64,000 nt of DNA from Fimbriimonas ginsengisoli Gsoil 348. GTDB taxonomy: Bacteria > Armatimonadota > Fimbriimonadia > Fimbriimonadales > Fimbriimonadaceae. Below are positions 15,939 through 25,174 of the stretch, one piece after another. Below the pieces are notes generated by a model that searched no databases, had not been told where the DNA came from, and was given only the letters and a program-made list of their open reading frames with translations. Positions within the stretch are counted from its first letter, which is position 1. Each line of letters starts with the position of its first letter. The stretch covers positions 1,178,001 through 1,242,000 of the forward strand of contig NZ_CP007139.1 in assembly GCF_000724625.1 (NCBI RefSeq). Direction: 5' to 3'. The position numbers and the translations under genes were made by a program.

Positions 15939-17744
15939 ATGGCCTTAAAGAACAAAGTGTCCGGTGCCGATAGTTTGGCGTCGGCAAGTAACAGAGTACG
16001 AAGCAGGATGGGATTGATCGCCGCAACCGCGATTCTTTCCGCGGGGATCCTTACCGGAATGCGCGGCTACGGCCGGCAAAGCTTTCCGCAGAATCCGTAC
16101 AACATGTGCCCCCTCGATAAGCCGATGTTCGACGGCTGGTTTGCATCGGGACAGCCGAGCTTGAACGGCAGGGTCGTTCCGGCCGACAGTCTCGGGCTTG
16201 ACACCAGTACGAACCAAAACTTCTATCGCTGGTCGTATCAGATGTTCTTGTGGCTGACCTCCCCCACCGGGACTCGTATCGACAAAGACGGCAAGCCAAC
16301 CACCCTCCGCACCTTCTTCTCGCCCGGCTTCTACGACGTCTCCTCCAAGGGGGCGGACGGCATGCGGGTGATGACCCCCTACGGCGCTGGGACCCCGCAC
16401 TTCGGACTGCGCACCGGCAAGCCGGGCCCGGACAATTTGCCGGCAGTATTCGACCGTCAGGGCCATCGGCTAAAAGTCGTCCGCGCTCAGCTTTCCGCCC
16501 ATCGCCGTCCAATCGTCAAACTTGCAAATGGTAAGGCAGTCGAGATCGCGAAGATCAAGACTTTGGCCGGTGAAGCCGCCCAGCTCCTCGATACGAACGG
16601 GCATACCCTCCAGAAGCTCTCCGCGCCGGTGAGCCGGACTGTTCAGATGGTGACGATCGGCGGACACCGGGCGTTCGTTAACGCAGCCGGCCAAGTCGTA
16701 CCCACGGAAACCGGCCAGGCGGACGGCAGCGTGCAGCTCACTCAAAAAGGAGCGCTCGTTTACTACAGCATCGCGGTCAACGACCTCTACGCCTATTTCT
16801 TGACGATGACCGACCCGTCCACCAGCAAGACCGACACCTATTTCCCGACAACGCCGGCTCAACTGCAGCAAGTGCTCGACTATGGCCGCAAGCATGGCAA
16901 GACGTTTACCAATCCCGAAGCGCTGACCGTGGAAGTGAAGGCGGCGTGGGTCTCGGTGGCCGCCGTCGCCCACCCGGAAAACTACATGACCATGGTTGCC
17001 ACCGTCCCGATTTACAAAGCCGTCAGCCCCACTCAGTGGTCGCCGACCGGTAAGTCGGAGTCGATCCGGCTGGCCCTCGTCGGCCTGCACGTCGTCGGCA
17101 GCAGCAAGGGGCATCCGGAAATGCTCTGGGCAAGCTTTGAGCATTTCGACAATGCGCCCAACGACTCGTTCGCCTATTTGGCGTCCGATAAGTCGACGCA
17201 GACGTGGCCACGCAGCACAGCCCCAGTTTCGGGTGGTTCCTGGCTCTTTTCCGCCAACGGCGCCACTTCGGGGCTGAACGTGGCAAAAGCGAAGGTAGGG
17301 GGACCGAAGAATGAGTCGATCGTCAGCCCTACGACCGCTCCGATCGGTCCCGGGACGGCGATCCGCTTTACACCGTTCGGCGCGGCGAACGACGTGCCGC
17401 CAAACCAAAAGGACAGCGTCGCGGAATCCAATTCTCAGATCCTGTCGCTGAATCAGAACGTCGCCAAGTTGATGCCGGGTGGCGATCTCCGGAACCAATA
17501 TCACTTCCTCGGCTGCACTTGGACAAACGGCGGCGTCGTGCCCACCACCCCTTATCCGGGCACCGTGATCGGCACGAGCTATCTCTCCAATTCCACGATG
17601 GAGACGTTCACCCAAAAAACGGGTAACTCAAAGACGATGGGCATCTTTTACGGGTGTATGTTCTGCCACGACACGAACACCACTTCCGTAAGCCACATCT
17701 TCACGGACACCAGACCGCTGGTCCTAGCCGCCCAACGGCCCTGA
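15939..17744 (+). CDS. Secreted or membrane-anchored protein with one CxxCH haem motif
   Basis: 601 residues from ATG 15939 (GGAG at 15930-15933). A GTG two codons upstream is possible. An N-terminal membrane or signal segment (MGLIAATAILSAGILTGM) is followed by a conserved-looking FYRWSYQMFLWLTSPTG segment near residue 90. A single C-M-F-C-H motif near residue 570 (FYGCMFCHDTNTTSVSHIF) could bind c-type haem covalently. The remainder is an all-beta-like region without a recognised family. The control region upstream suggests regulated expression. A strong hairpin follows. Electron-transfer or oxidase-like role is inference from the haem motif only. Confidence 0.75.
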   Translation: MALKNKVSGADSLASASNRVRSRMGLIAATAILSAGILTGMRGYGRQSFPQNPYNMCPLDKPMFDGWFASGQPSLNGRVVPADSLGLDTSTNQNFYRWSYQMFLWLTSPTGTRIDKDGKPTTLRTFFSPGFYDVSSKGADGMRVMTPYGAGTPHFGLRTGKPGPDNLPAVFDRQGHRLKVVRAQLSAHRRPIVKLANGKAVEIAKIKTLAGEAAQLLDTNGHTLQKLSAPVSRTVQMVTIGGHRAFVNAAGQVVPTETGQADGSVQLTQKGALVYYSIAVNDLYAYFLTMTDPSTSKTDTYFPTTPAQLQQVLDYGRKHGKTFTNPEALTVEVKAAWVSVAAVAHPENYMTMVATVPIYKAVSPTQWSPTGKSESIRLALVGLHVVGSSKGHPEMLWASFEHFDNAPNDSFAYLASDKSTQTWPRSTAPVSGGSWLFSANGATSGLNVAKAKVGGPKNESIVSPTTAPIGPGTAIRFTPFGAANDVPPNQKDSVAESNSQILSLNQNVAKLMPGGDLRNQYHFLGCTWTNGGVVPTTPYPGTVIGTSYLSNSTMETFTQKTGNSKTMGIFYGCMFCHDTNTTSVSHIFTDTRPLVLAAQRP

Positions 17745-17783
17745 CCGGATGTTTGATTCGGCCGAAGCGAAGTAGCCGAGATC

Positions 17784-17821
17784 GGGGAGCAAGAGACGGA
17801 CCTCACCGTCTCTTGCTCCCC
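17784..17821 (+). terminator. Perfect 16-bp hairpin
   Basis: GGGGAGCAAGAGACGG (17784-17799) pairs exactly with CCGTCTCTTGCTCCCC (17806-17821), loop ACCTCA. It lies 40 nt after the stop of the CxxCH protein. No T-run follows, but the stem is very stable. Confidence 0.75.
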
Positions 17822-17992
17822 GGCGGCCTAAAGAGAATCCAGGTTGAGACGCTACACCGCCAGCTGGGCGCTTCGAAAGAGCTTCAAATATTCTTGGCGG
17901 TGCTCTCACTCAGGCTTCCGATGACGTGATAGCATCTGACGCATGCGCAAAGCCTTGGACATCGTGGCGAGGATGCTTTCCGGAATGGAGCG

Positions 17993-20338
17993 ATGAGTCA
18001 TCCATCCATCCCCGAAGGTATCTCCAGACGAAACCTGATCGCGGGTAGCGTAGCATTCGCGGCGATGCACCCCACGCTCGCACTTTCCAATGCGATGAAA
18101 GCTCCCGATTGCGCCCTGCGATACGACCGTCCCGCGAAGATATGGACGGAAGCTTTGCCGATCGGGAACGGGCGCTTGGCGGCGATGGTCTTCGGCGGGG
18201 TCGCCGAGGAGCGCTTGGCTCTCAACGAGGGGTCGATCTGGGCGGGGTCGCCCCGGAGCTACGATAATCCCCAAGCCTTGACGGCGTTGCCGGAGATCCG
18301 GCAGCTTGTCCTCTCCGGCCACTTCAAGGAAGCGCACGATCTCACCCAGCGCAGCTTTATGGGTCAGCCGATGGGGCAGGCGCCTTACCAACCCCTCGGC
18401 GAGTTGCGGATCACGATGGGACACGGAGAGAACGTGGACTCCTACTCCCGTGAGTTGGATCTCGACTCAGCTACCGCCCGCACGAGCTATGTATCGGACG
18501 GAGTTCGTTACAGCCGCGAGGTCTTTGCCAGCCATCCCGCACGTCTGCTGGTTCTTCGCTTCACGGCATCCAAGAAGGGAAAGCTCAACCTCGGCGTGCG
18601 GCTCGCGAGCCGGCAAGACTCGAAGGTCGCGACCGAGGGCGACACTCTGCGCATCGAGGGTCACAGCGGCGAACATGCGGGCAAGCCGGGCGCCGTTCGA
18701 TTCGTCGGCCTCGCCAAGGTCCGGGCTGCCGGAGGCTCCGTTCGAGCCGAGGGGGACCAGATCGTGGTCGAGAATGCCGACTCCGTTGAAATTCTATTTT
18801 CGGCCGGCACCAATTACCGATCGTACGAAGACCTCTCGGCAAATCCGGAAGAGATCGCACGCGAGCCGTTAAGCCGGGCTCGATCGTTCTCGGAAATGAA
18901 GAGAGCCCACATGGCCGACCACCGCCGCCTGTTTCGGCGGATGACGATCGACCTTGGACCGTCTTCATCGGCGCCTACCGACGCGCGAATTCGAGCCTAC
19001 CGAGAAGGTCAAGACCCGGGTCTCGCCGCCCTTTACTTCCAGTACGGGCGCTACCTTCTCATCGCGACGTCGAGACCCGGTGGGCCGGCGGCGACTTTGC
19101 AGGGCTTATGGAACGACAGCTTGACGCCGCCCTGGGGCAGTAAGTACACGATCAACATCAATACGGAGATGAACTACTGGCCGGCCGAGACATGCGCCCT
19201 TGGCGAATGCCACGAGCCACTATTCGACCTGATCGCCGACATCTCAAAAACCGGGGCACACACCGCTCGAAATCAGTACGGCGCCGGCGGATGGGTGGCC
19301 CACCACAACACGGACGGTTGGCGAGGTACCGCGCCGGTCGACGGCGCGACGTGGGGCATTTGGCCGATGGGCGGAGCTTGGCTTTCAACCCACCTTTGGC
19401 AGCGCTACCTCTTCACCGGCGACCGGCGTGAGCTCGAAAAGCATTACCCGTATCTAAAGGGCGCGTCTCAATTCTTCCTCGATGCGATGGTCGACCTTCC
19501 CGGAACGCCGTACCGGGTGACCTGCCCCTCGATGTCTCCCGAACATGAGCATCATCCGGGAGTATCGATCTGCGCGGGTCCCACGATGGATAACCAAATC
19601 ATTCGCGACCTCTTCGAAGGTTGCATCGGAGCGGCCAAAGCGCTCGGAAGGGATGAAGATTTCGTTGCCAAGGTCGAAGCCGCGCTCCATCGCATCGCTC
19701 CGAACAAGGTAGGCAAAGCCGGCCAGCTCCAAGAGTGGATCGAAGACTGGGACATGGAAGCCGTGGAGCTGACGCATCGCCACGTATCGCACCTCTACGG
19801 CCTGTTCCCCAGCGCGCAAATCTCTCCGGCTACGACGCCGGCGCTGGCGAAAGCGGCGCGGCGGACTCTGGAAATCCGAGGCGACGCCGGAACCGGCTGG
19901 AGCTTGGCGTGGAAGATCAATTTCTGGGCTCGACTGCTCGACGGGGATCACGCGTTCAAGCTCGTGCAAGACGCGCTTCATCCCGCCGAAGGAGGCGGGA
20001 GCGGCGTCTACCCAAACCTCTTCGACGCCCACCCGCCGTTCCAGATCGACGGCAACTTTGGGTTCGTCTCCGGGGTCGCGGAGATGCTGTTACAATCCCA
20101 CGACGGCTCCCTCCACCTGCTGCCCGCCCTTCCCTCGGCGTGGCCCACCGGGTCCATCAAAGGATTGCGGGCCAGGGGCGGATTCGAGATCGACATCGCC
20201 TGGAAGAATGGGAAATTGGAGAACGCGGCAATCCGAAGCCTTTGGGGCACAACGGCGAGGATTCGCTACGAAGGCCGCGAAACCACGGTCACTCTGCGCA
20301 AAAATGAAACGAGGCGCTTAGATCGGGCACTAGCCTGA
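17993..20338 (+). CDS. Glycoside hydrolase family 95 (alpha-L-fucosidase/galactosidase type), Tat-exported
   Basis: 781 residues, standard GH95 length. The N-terminus has a twin-arginine signal ([15 protein letters not shown]). Residues 40-290 form the N-terminal beta-sandwich ([37 protein letters not shown]). The (alpha/alpha)6 catalytic barrel follows with [12 protein letters not shown] near residue 390, the Asn-rich catalytic segment, [16 protein letters not shown] near 590 and [17 protein letters not shown] near 685. GH95 enzymes invert alpha-1,2-L-fucosides, and some act on alpha-L-galactosides; both occur in plant cell walls. A GH51 arabinofuranosidase follows after 22 nt, so the two are co-transcribed. 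Confidence 0.92.
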   Translation: MSHPSIPEGISRRNLIAGSVAFAAMHPTLALSNAMKAPDCALRYDRPAKIWTEALPIGNGRLAAMVFGGVAEERLALNEGSIWAGSPRSYDNPQALTALPEIRQLVLSGHFKEAHDLTQRSFMGQPMGQAPYQPLGELRITMGHGENVDSYSRELDLDSATARTSYVSDGVRYSREVFASHPARLLVLRFTASKKGKLNLGVRLASRQDSKVATEGDTLRIEGHSGEHAGKPGAVRFVGLAKVRAAGGSVRAEGDQIVVENADSVEILFSAGTNYRSYEDLSANPEEIAREPLSRARSFSEMKRAHMADHRRLFRRMTIDLGPSSSAPTDARIRAYREGQDPGLAALYFQYGRYLLIATSRPGGPAATLQGLWNDSLTPPWGSKYTININTEMNYWPAETCALGECHEPLFDLIADISKTGAHTARNQYGAGGWVAHHNTDGWRGTAPVDGATWGIWPMGGAWLSTHLWQRYLFTGDRRELEKHYPYLKGASQFFLDAMVDLPGTPYRVTCPSMSPEHEHHPGVSICAGPTMDNQIIRDLFEGCIGAAKALGRDEDFVAKVEAALHRIAPNKVGKAGQLQEWIEDWDMEAVELTHRHVSHLYGLFPSAQISPATTPALAKAARRTLEIRGDAGTGWSLAWKINFWARLLDGDHAFKLVQDALHPAEGGGSGVYPNLFDAHPPFQIDGNFGFVSGVAEMLLQSHDGSLHLLPALPSAWPTGSIKGLRARGGFEIDIAWKNGKLENAAIRSLWGTTARIRYEGRETTVTLRKNETRRLDRALA

Positions 20339-20360
20339 CGCCCCACCAACCGGAAAAAAC

Positions 20361-22262
20361 ATGATTTTGCTCGGGCTCCTGCTTCAGACCACCGCGACCT
20401 TAACCCTCGACTTTTCAAAACCGGGGGTGCGGGTCAGCCCCACACTTTACGGGCTGATGACGGAGGAGATCAACTACTCGTACGACGGAGGACTGTACGG
20501 CGAATTGGTACGGAACCGCGCTTTCCTCGACGACGCGCAGCGGCCCGCGCACTGGACCGCGGTGGGAGACAAATCCTCCGTCTCGTTGGAGCGCACTGGT
20601 CCGACCGCCGCTCGACCCGTCGCGCTACGAGTCGGCGGGGGAGTTGCGAACGATGGCTACTGGGGGATCCCGGTAAAGCCGCGCTCGACCTACCGGCTCT
20701 CCGTCTGGGCGAAGACAGACGGAAGAGGACCGATTTCTGCGAGCATCGAATCGGAAAACGGCGCGACCGTCTACGCAAAGGCTGATCTAGAGGGCGCCGA
20801 TGGGACGTGGCGCAACTTGACTGCCACCCTCAAGACATCTCGAGACGTACCGACGACGGCAGCCGCCCGGCTTGTCTTGCGAACCGGAACGGCCCGTACG
20901 CTGTGGCTGTCTCAGGTGTCGCTTTTCCCACCGACCTTTAACGGCCGGCGCAACGGCAATCGGATCGATCTCGTGGAGAAGCTCCTCGACATGAGGCCGA
21001 AGTTTCTCCGGTTCCCGGGTGGCAATTACCTCGAAGGGAACACCCTGCAAGACAAATTCCCCTGGCGAGACACGCTCGGCCCGATCGAGGGCCGTCCTGG
21101 CCACAAGTCGCCTTGGGGCTACCGGTCGACGGATGGAATGGGGCTGCTGGAGTTCCTGCTTTGGTGCGAGGAGATCAAATCGAAGCCGGTCCTCGCGGTG
21201 TACGCCGGCTACGCGCTCAACGGCGACGTGATCAAGCCCGGCACGCTCCTGCGGCCATTCGTCCAGGATGCGCTGGACGAGATTGAATATGTGATCGGCG
21301 GACCCGAGACCAAGTGGGGCGCTCAACGGATCAAGGACGGCCACCCCAAGCCATTTCCGCTTGAATGCGTGGAAGTAGGCAATGAAGATGGCTTCGATAA
21401 AACCGGCAGCTACGAAGGCCGCTTCGTGCAGTTTTACGACGCGATCAAGGCGAAATATCCCAAGCTTCGGGTGATCTCGACGACCGGCGGAAAGGATTGG
21501 CTGGGCCAGAAGTTCCCCCTGACTCAGCGTAAGCCTGACCTGGTCGACGAGCACTATTACTCGGAGGCGTGGGACATGATGGCGCTCGCCACCAAGTACG
21601 ACGACTACGACCGGTCTGGCCCCAAGGTGTTCGTGGGGGAATGGGCTGCGTTCGATACGGTGGCTCCATGGGTTGGCGGCGCCCGCACCGGACCGACCTC
21701 AAACCTGCGATGCGCCATCGCGGATGCCGCCTTCCTCACCGGCGTCGAGCGCAACTCGGACATCGTGGCGATGTCCTGTTATGCCCCGCTGTTCGTCAAC
21801 GTGAACCCCGGCGGCCGGCAGTGGGCAATCAACCTGATCGGTTACGACGCCCTGAATTCGTTCGGCGCGCCTTCGTACTACGCTCAGACGATGTTCGGCC
21901 AAAACATCGGCGACCGCACGGTGGCAACCACTCTGACTGGCGTGCCCGAGCAACGGAGTGGCGATCGCAAACTGCCGGGCCTCTTCGCCAGCGCGACGCG
22001 GGACACCCGGAATGGGACCCTGTTCGTAAAGGTAGTCAACGCCCTCCCCACTTCCCAGGAGTTGGCGTTCGACCTCAAAGGTGCGCAAATCGCCTCGGAC
22101 GGCACGCTAACCGTTTTGACCGGCGATCCGAAAGACGTAAACACCCTGGCCGAGCCCGCCAAGATCGCTCCGCAAACGACGAAGCTAAATGGTCTTAGCT
22201 CCTCGTTCCGGCGCACGTTCCCGGCCAATTCGGTCAGCGTCCTTAGGCTGCGAACCAAATAA
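20361..22262 (+). CDS. Glycoside hydrolase family 51 alpha-L-arabinofuranosidase, secreted
   Basis: 633 residues with a short hydrophobic start. Residues 15-60 (VSPTLYGLMTEEINYSYDGGLYGELVRNRAF) match the opening of GH51. Residues 65-190 contain a carbohydrate-binding-like beta-sandwich. The (beta/alpha)8 barrel follows with FLRFPGGNYLEG, the acid/base Glu in VEVGNEDGF near residue 343 and the nucleophile Glu in VFVGEWAAF near residue 427. A C-terminal beta-sandwich (FSLKVVNALPTSQELAF-like) ends the protein. Releases terminal L-arabinofuranose from arabinan, arabinoxylan or arabinogalactan. Operon partner of the GH95 gene. Confidence 0.92.
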   Translation: MILLGLLLQTTATLTLDFSKPGVRVSPTLYGLMTEEINYSYDGGLYGELVRNRAFLDDAQRPAHWTAVGDKSSVSLERTGPTAARPVALRVGGGVANDGYWGIPVKPRSTYRLSVWAKTDGRGPISASIESENGATVYAKADLEGADGTWRNLTATLKTSRDVPTTAAARLVLRTGTARTLWLSQVSLFPPTFNGRRNGNRIDLVEKLLDMRPKFLRFPGGNYLEGNTLQDKFPWRDTLGPIEGRPGHKSPWGYRSTDGMGLLEFLLWCEEIKSKPVLAVYAGYALNGDVIKPGTLLRPFVQDALDEIEYVIGGPETKWGAQRIKDGHPKPFPLECVEVGNEDGFDKTGSYEGRFVQFYDAIKAKYPKLRVISTTGGKDWLGQKFPLTQRKPDLVDEHYYSEAWDMMALATKYDDYDRSGPKVFVGEWAAFDTVAPWVGGARTGPTSNLRCAIADAAFLTGVERNSDIVAMSCYAPLFVNVNPGGRQWAINLIGYDALNSFGAPSYYAQTMFGQNIGDRTVATTLTGVPEQRSGDRKLPGLFASATRDTRNGTLFVKVVNALPTSQELAFDLKGAQIASDGTLTVLTGDPKDVNTLAEPAKIAPQTTKLNGLSSSFRRTFPANSVSVLRLRTK

Positions 22263-22275
22263 CCTAATGCCTCCG

Positions 22276-22322
22276 CGCCGGTAGCCCTCGCGATCTCGAG
22301 GAAGGGGGGAGCCAAACCGGCG
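22276..22322 (+). other. Structured intergenic RNA element, unidentified
   Basis: CGCCGGT (22276-22282) pairs with ACCGGCG (22316-22322). Inside, CCTCG and CGAGG form a second stem at 22286-22301, followed by a G-run and GAGCCAA. It lies between the GH51 stop and the HAMP gene. It could be a terminator or a leader RNA; a faint likeness to known riboswitch cores was not convincing. Confidence 0.35.
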
Positions 22323-22392
22323 GCGACCTAAAAACCGGGTCCGAACATGTTGTTACGGAATGGCGTCAGCACTTCGGAGGAATTGCGTCAAC

Positions 22393-22800
22393 ATGGAATG
22401 CTCTGAACTCGCTTCGGCTCTTCGGTCCCTCAGAGAGGGGGATCTTTCGGTAAGGCTCGACGACAACGATCCGGCAGGACAGGAATACAACCGCCTGGTT
22501 TCGCAGCTTGCCGAGATGAACGGCGAGATCAGAAGGATCTGCAACGAGATCGGCGTCCAAGGGTATTTCGGGGGCCAAGCCGAGCTCCCCGATCTCCGCG
22601 GCGATTGGGAAGCCTTGGTAAAGGATGTGAACCTCGCCGGTTACAACTTGACCCTTCAAATGCGAGTTATCGCGAAGGTGGCGGCGGCAAAAGCCGCCGG
22701 CGACATGTCGATGCGAATAACTCTTCCCGCTACCGGAGAAACCCAAGCCGCCTTCGACGCGATAAACGCGATCGGCTCGCAACCCGTACCCGTTGCGTAG
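22393..22800 (+). CDS. Orphan soluble double-HAMP protein
   Basis: 135 residues from ATG 22393. Two HAMP-like repeats: residues 3-45 (ELASALRSLREGDLSVRLDDNDP... LVSQLAEMNGE) and about 75-130 (LRGDWEALVKDVNLAGYNLTLQMRVIAKV... GDMSMRITLPATGETQAAFDAINAI). The second matches the WKDLTDNVN...VRAIA...GDL...I...GE repeat of poly-HAMP arrays in group III (Nik1-type) hybrid histidine kinases. There is no kinase, methyl-accepting or membrane segment, and the frame stops soon after. Either a remnant of a poly-HAMP kinase or a free-standing signalling module. Function unknown. Confidence 0.7.
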   Translation: MECSELASALRSLREGDLSVRLDDNDPAGQEYNRLVSQLAEMNGEIRRICNEIGVQGYFGGQAELPDLRGDWEALVKDVNLAGYNLTLQMRVIAKVAAAKAAGDMSMRITLPATGETQAAFDAINAIGSQPVPVA

Positions 22801-22863
22801 AACGGTTTTCCGACCAGTTTTGGGCCTAGGACTGAAGTGGGGCGTTGTACCCGCTTTTTCGCT

Positions 22864-22892
22864 TGTCACGGGTTTGTTACGCATCTGTCACG
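22864..22892 (+). promoter_or_regulatory. Three TGTYACG repeats at exact 11-bp spacing
   Basis: TGTCACG at 22864-22870, TGTTACG at 22875-22881 and TGTCACG at 22886-22892 recur every 11 bp, about one helical turn, in the 155-bp gap before the next gene. This arrangement suggests co-operative binding of a regulator along one face of the DNA. Confidence 0.5.
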
Positions 22893-22955
22893 CTCGTGGC
22901 TTTGAATCGAATTGCGCTCGACTATGACGTCGACTCAAGCGCGAGGATGATTTCA

Positions 22956-24614
22956 ATGCAAAGGAAAAACTGGAAAACGATTTCGGCCACCTGTGGCCTA
23001 ACGTTGATGGCGATCGCGGCGCCGCAAATGAGCCACGCGACTTGGCCTGTCTATAAGAGGTACGAGGTCCCGGGGTTTGCGAACCTCCCTAACGCGGCGC
23101 TCGCGGTGAACTCTTACAACTACGTGGCCGGCTCGGCGAATTACGGTTCGAACGTCGAAGACTACACGGCGATGTTCGGCGGCGCCAACACCTCCAGCAC
23201 GTTCTACAACATGCCGAATCATTGGAATTCGATGCAGATGAACGGGCTGAACAACAAGGGACAAGCCGTCGGAACGGCCTGGATTTCGGGGCACCCCACC
23301 GCTCTCTATACTCAGCCTGGGCAGCCGACGCAGAATATGCAGGCGGGACTGACCTACACGTACCAGAGCATCGGATCGGGAGTCAACCATTTCGGCATCG
23401 CCGTCGGCTCTTACAACCGCATGGCGAGTTCCGGAGTTCAGATCCACATGTTCCGGTGGGATCCGGTCCAGCAGGCTCGAACCGGCGATTGGCTTAACCT
23501 CATCCCCGGCGGTATCAACGAGGACGGCTTGATGGCGGCCGTGAACATTAAGCCGACCAACTACTACCAACTGTGCGAGCTCGCGCTGGTACCGGCTACC
23601 GGCAACCCGACGATGAAGACGGCCCCCGGCTACTTCACTTGGATGCAGCCGAACAGCATTAGCACCTACGGCGGCATCACCGTCGTCGGCGATATGACCT
23701 CCTATCTGCTGAACGCCTCGAACAGCTACAAAAACGGCTTTGCCTACAACCGGTCGCAGGATAAGTGGCTCATCTTGGACGGAGTGGGCAACCCGTACTT
23801 CGAGACCCACGGTCTCGGCGTCGACGTTTGGGGAACGAAGGCAGTGGGATACACCGTGGACCAAAACGGAGAAAAGACCGCCACCGTTTGGGAATACCAA
23901 AACGGCGCTTGGAATCCTACCCCGGTGAGCGCGTTGCTTCCGGCCGACCTGAACTGGAAGTACACCGAGGCGACCGCCATCAGCCCCGTGGGCGCGATCT
24001 CCGGAATCGGCCTGCGCCGGCAGGGCAAGCGATGGGTTCCGACCTCGTTCGTTCTCACCCCGAACGCCCTCATAAGGTTGGGCACGGTGGAGGGGGGCAT
24101 CTATGGCGGCCTCACCGCCTCGTCGACCGTTCATCTCGATGGGCGCGACCCGTTCTCGCTGAACATCGAAATGGGCGCCGACTCTTCTTTGATCGGCCTG
24201 CTCAACGTGGTCCGGATCGAGGGTGGAGCAACCAGCGCTACCTTCTCCATGCGAACTCAAGGGGTGGATGCGCGAACCCCCGTCTCGGTCAGAGCCAGCC
24301 TGGGCGGCTTCGACACGGTTCAGCAGTATCTGCTTCTTCCCGCCGTGCTTGAAGCGTTGACCGTTCGGCACACCGACGGAGGCGGCGAGGGGACGGTAAC
24401 TCTCCGCGGCAACGCCGGTCCCTCGGGCGACTGGATCCGCCTCACCTCTTCCGACCCGAACGTCACGGTTCCCGCCAAGGTTCGGATCGAAAAAGGAGGA
24501 AACTCCGCTCCATTCCGAATCACGATCGGCAAAGACGCCAAGAAAGGCACGGTGGTCACCTTCACCGCCTACCTCGCCGACGGCAGCGTCCGCCAGACCT
24601 TCACGGTCGGCTAG
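22956..24614 (+). CDS. Large secreted protein with HAF-like repeats and C-terminal beta domains
   Basis: 552 residues from ATG 22956; ATG 22947 and a codon at 22845 are other in-frame choices. GAGG 9 nt upstream supports 22956. Signal peptide residues 1-25 (NWKTISATCGLTLMAIAAP, then SHA). Residues 35-350 carry repeats of the type LNNKGQAVGTAWISG, VNHFGIAVGSYNRMA and VDVWGTKAVGYTVD, like HAF/extracellular repeats. Residues 370-552 hold two Ig-like modules (VRIEGGATSATFSMRTQGV, VRIEKGGNSAPFRITIGKDA) of a kind often repeated in secreted proteins. No enzyme motif. Expression may depend on the repeat array upstream. Confidence 0.8.
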   Translation: MQRKNWKTISATCGLTLMAIAAPQMSHATWPVYKRYEVPGFANLPNAALAVNSYNYVAGSANYGSNVEDYTAMFGGANTSSTFYNMPNHWNSMQMNGLNNKGQAVGTAWISGHPTALYTQPGQPTQNMQAGLTYTYQSIGSGVNHFGIAVGSYNRMASSGVQIHMFRWDPVQQARTGDWLNLIPGGINEDGLMAAVNIKPTNYYQLCELALVPATGNPTMKTAPGYFTWMQPNSISTYGGITVVGDMTSYLLNASNSYKNGFAYNRSQDKWLILDGVGNPYFETHGLGVDVWGTKAVGYTVDQNGEKTATVWEYQNGAWNPTPVSALLPADLNWKYTEATAISPVGAISGIGLRRQGKRWVPTSFVLTPNALIRLGTVEGGIYGGLTASSTVHLDGRDPFSLNIEMGADSSLIGLLNVVRIEGGATSATFSMRTQGVDARTPVSVRASLGGFDTVQQYLLLPAVLEALTVRHTDGGGEGTVTLRGNAGPSGDWIRLTSSDPNVTVPAKVRIEKGGNSAPFRITIGKDAKKGTVVTFTAYLADGSVRQTFTVG

Positions 24615-24623
24615 GATCGCAGG

Positions 24624-24654
24624 CTCCGCCCTGCCGGTTTCCGGCGGGGCGGAG
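24624..24654 (+). terminator. Intrinsic terminator-like hairpin
   Basis: CTCCGCCCTGCCGG (24624-24637) pairs with CCGGCGGGGCGGAG (24641-24654), one G-T pair, loop TTT. It lies 10 nt after the stop codon. Confidence 0.7.
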
Positions 24655-24656
24655 AG

Positions 24657-24905
24657 GTGGCATCTGGCCCGAACTACTCGGCGCTAACGGCGCCGATGTC
24701 TTTCATCCATGGTGATGCAGACGGCGTGCGCCTCGAGCACCTCGCGGAGATGTCTCGCCTCAAAGGTGGCGAGACCCACGGGGACATGGGACCGCGCTCC
24801 ACATCGCGCTTGGCCATCTTGCCCGACACCACCCCCTAAACCCTGATGCAGAGCATGCCAATCATCGTCCCAATGGTGAACGACTTTCTCGACGCTAAGC
24901 CGTAG
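24657..24905 (+). pseudogene. C-terminal remnant of an alpha/beta hydrolase
   Basis: The frame reads [23 protein letters not shown], then [10 protein letters not shown], a stop at 24837-24839, then in the same frame TLMQSMPIIVPMVNDFLDAKP and a final stop at 24903-24905. This is the C-terminal 80 residues of a common alpha/beta hydrolase family ([19 protein letters not shown], PMVxxFLDA), in which the TAA replaces the residue after the catalytic-His position, and that His itself reads Pro. The N-terminal two thirds with the nucleophile elbow are absent. A dead fragment at the edge of the island-like region. Confidence 0.7.
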
Positions 24906-24986
24906 CCTTGCTACGGCTGCGCGGTTTAGCGAACGCGAAAGCATGCCTAAGGTTGGCGGAAAGGGCCGATTTAGGTTCAACTTTGT

Positions 24987-25012
24987 TGGTGGGCCGTACA
25001 GGACTTCAATCC
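24987..25012 (-). other. tRNA 3'-end fragment, possible attachment-site remnant
   Basis: On the minus strand this ends TCCTGTACGGCCCACCA, which matches the tRNA 3' fragment at 31895 at 16 of 17 positions, including CCA, and resembles the acceptor end of the nearby tRNA-Val. No 5' half of a tRNA is present. It lies in the same orientation as the other fragment and bounds the segment that carries ietAS. Confidence 0.5.
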
Positions 25013-25131
25013 ATAATCTATGCCCCTCCAGCGTGAACGAGTCAGGTCGACCGCTTACCACTCCGCATCAGATTCAAAAAACCATCATAGGAGGGTTTGG
25101 AAGGGCGCTATTGTGGTGCCTCGTGTCGTGG

Positions 25132-25155
25132 CGTTTGCTCAAAGTTGAGCAAACG
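25132..25155 (-). terminator. Perfect 11-bp inverted repeat downstream of ietS
   Basis: CGTTTGCTCAA (25132-25142) and TTGAGCAAACG (25145-25155) are exact reverse complements with a 2-nt centre, 20 nt beyond the ietS stop. It may act as terminator or as a protein site. The gap 24906-25174 holds otherwise only the tRNA fragment. Confidence 0.45.
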
Positions 25156-25174
25156 AATCCAAGGCGGAGGACTG

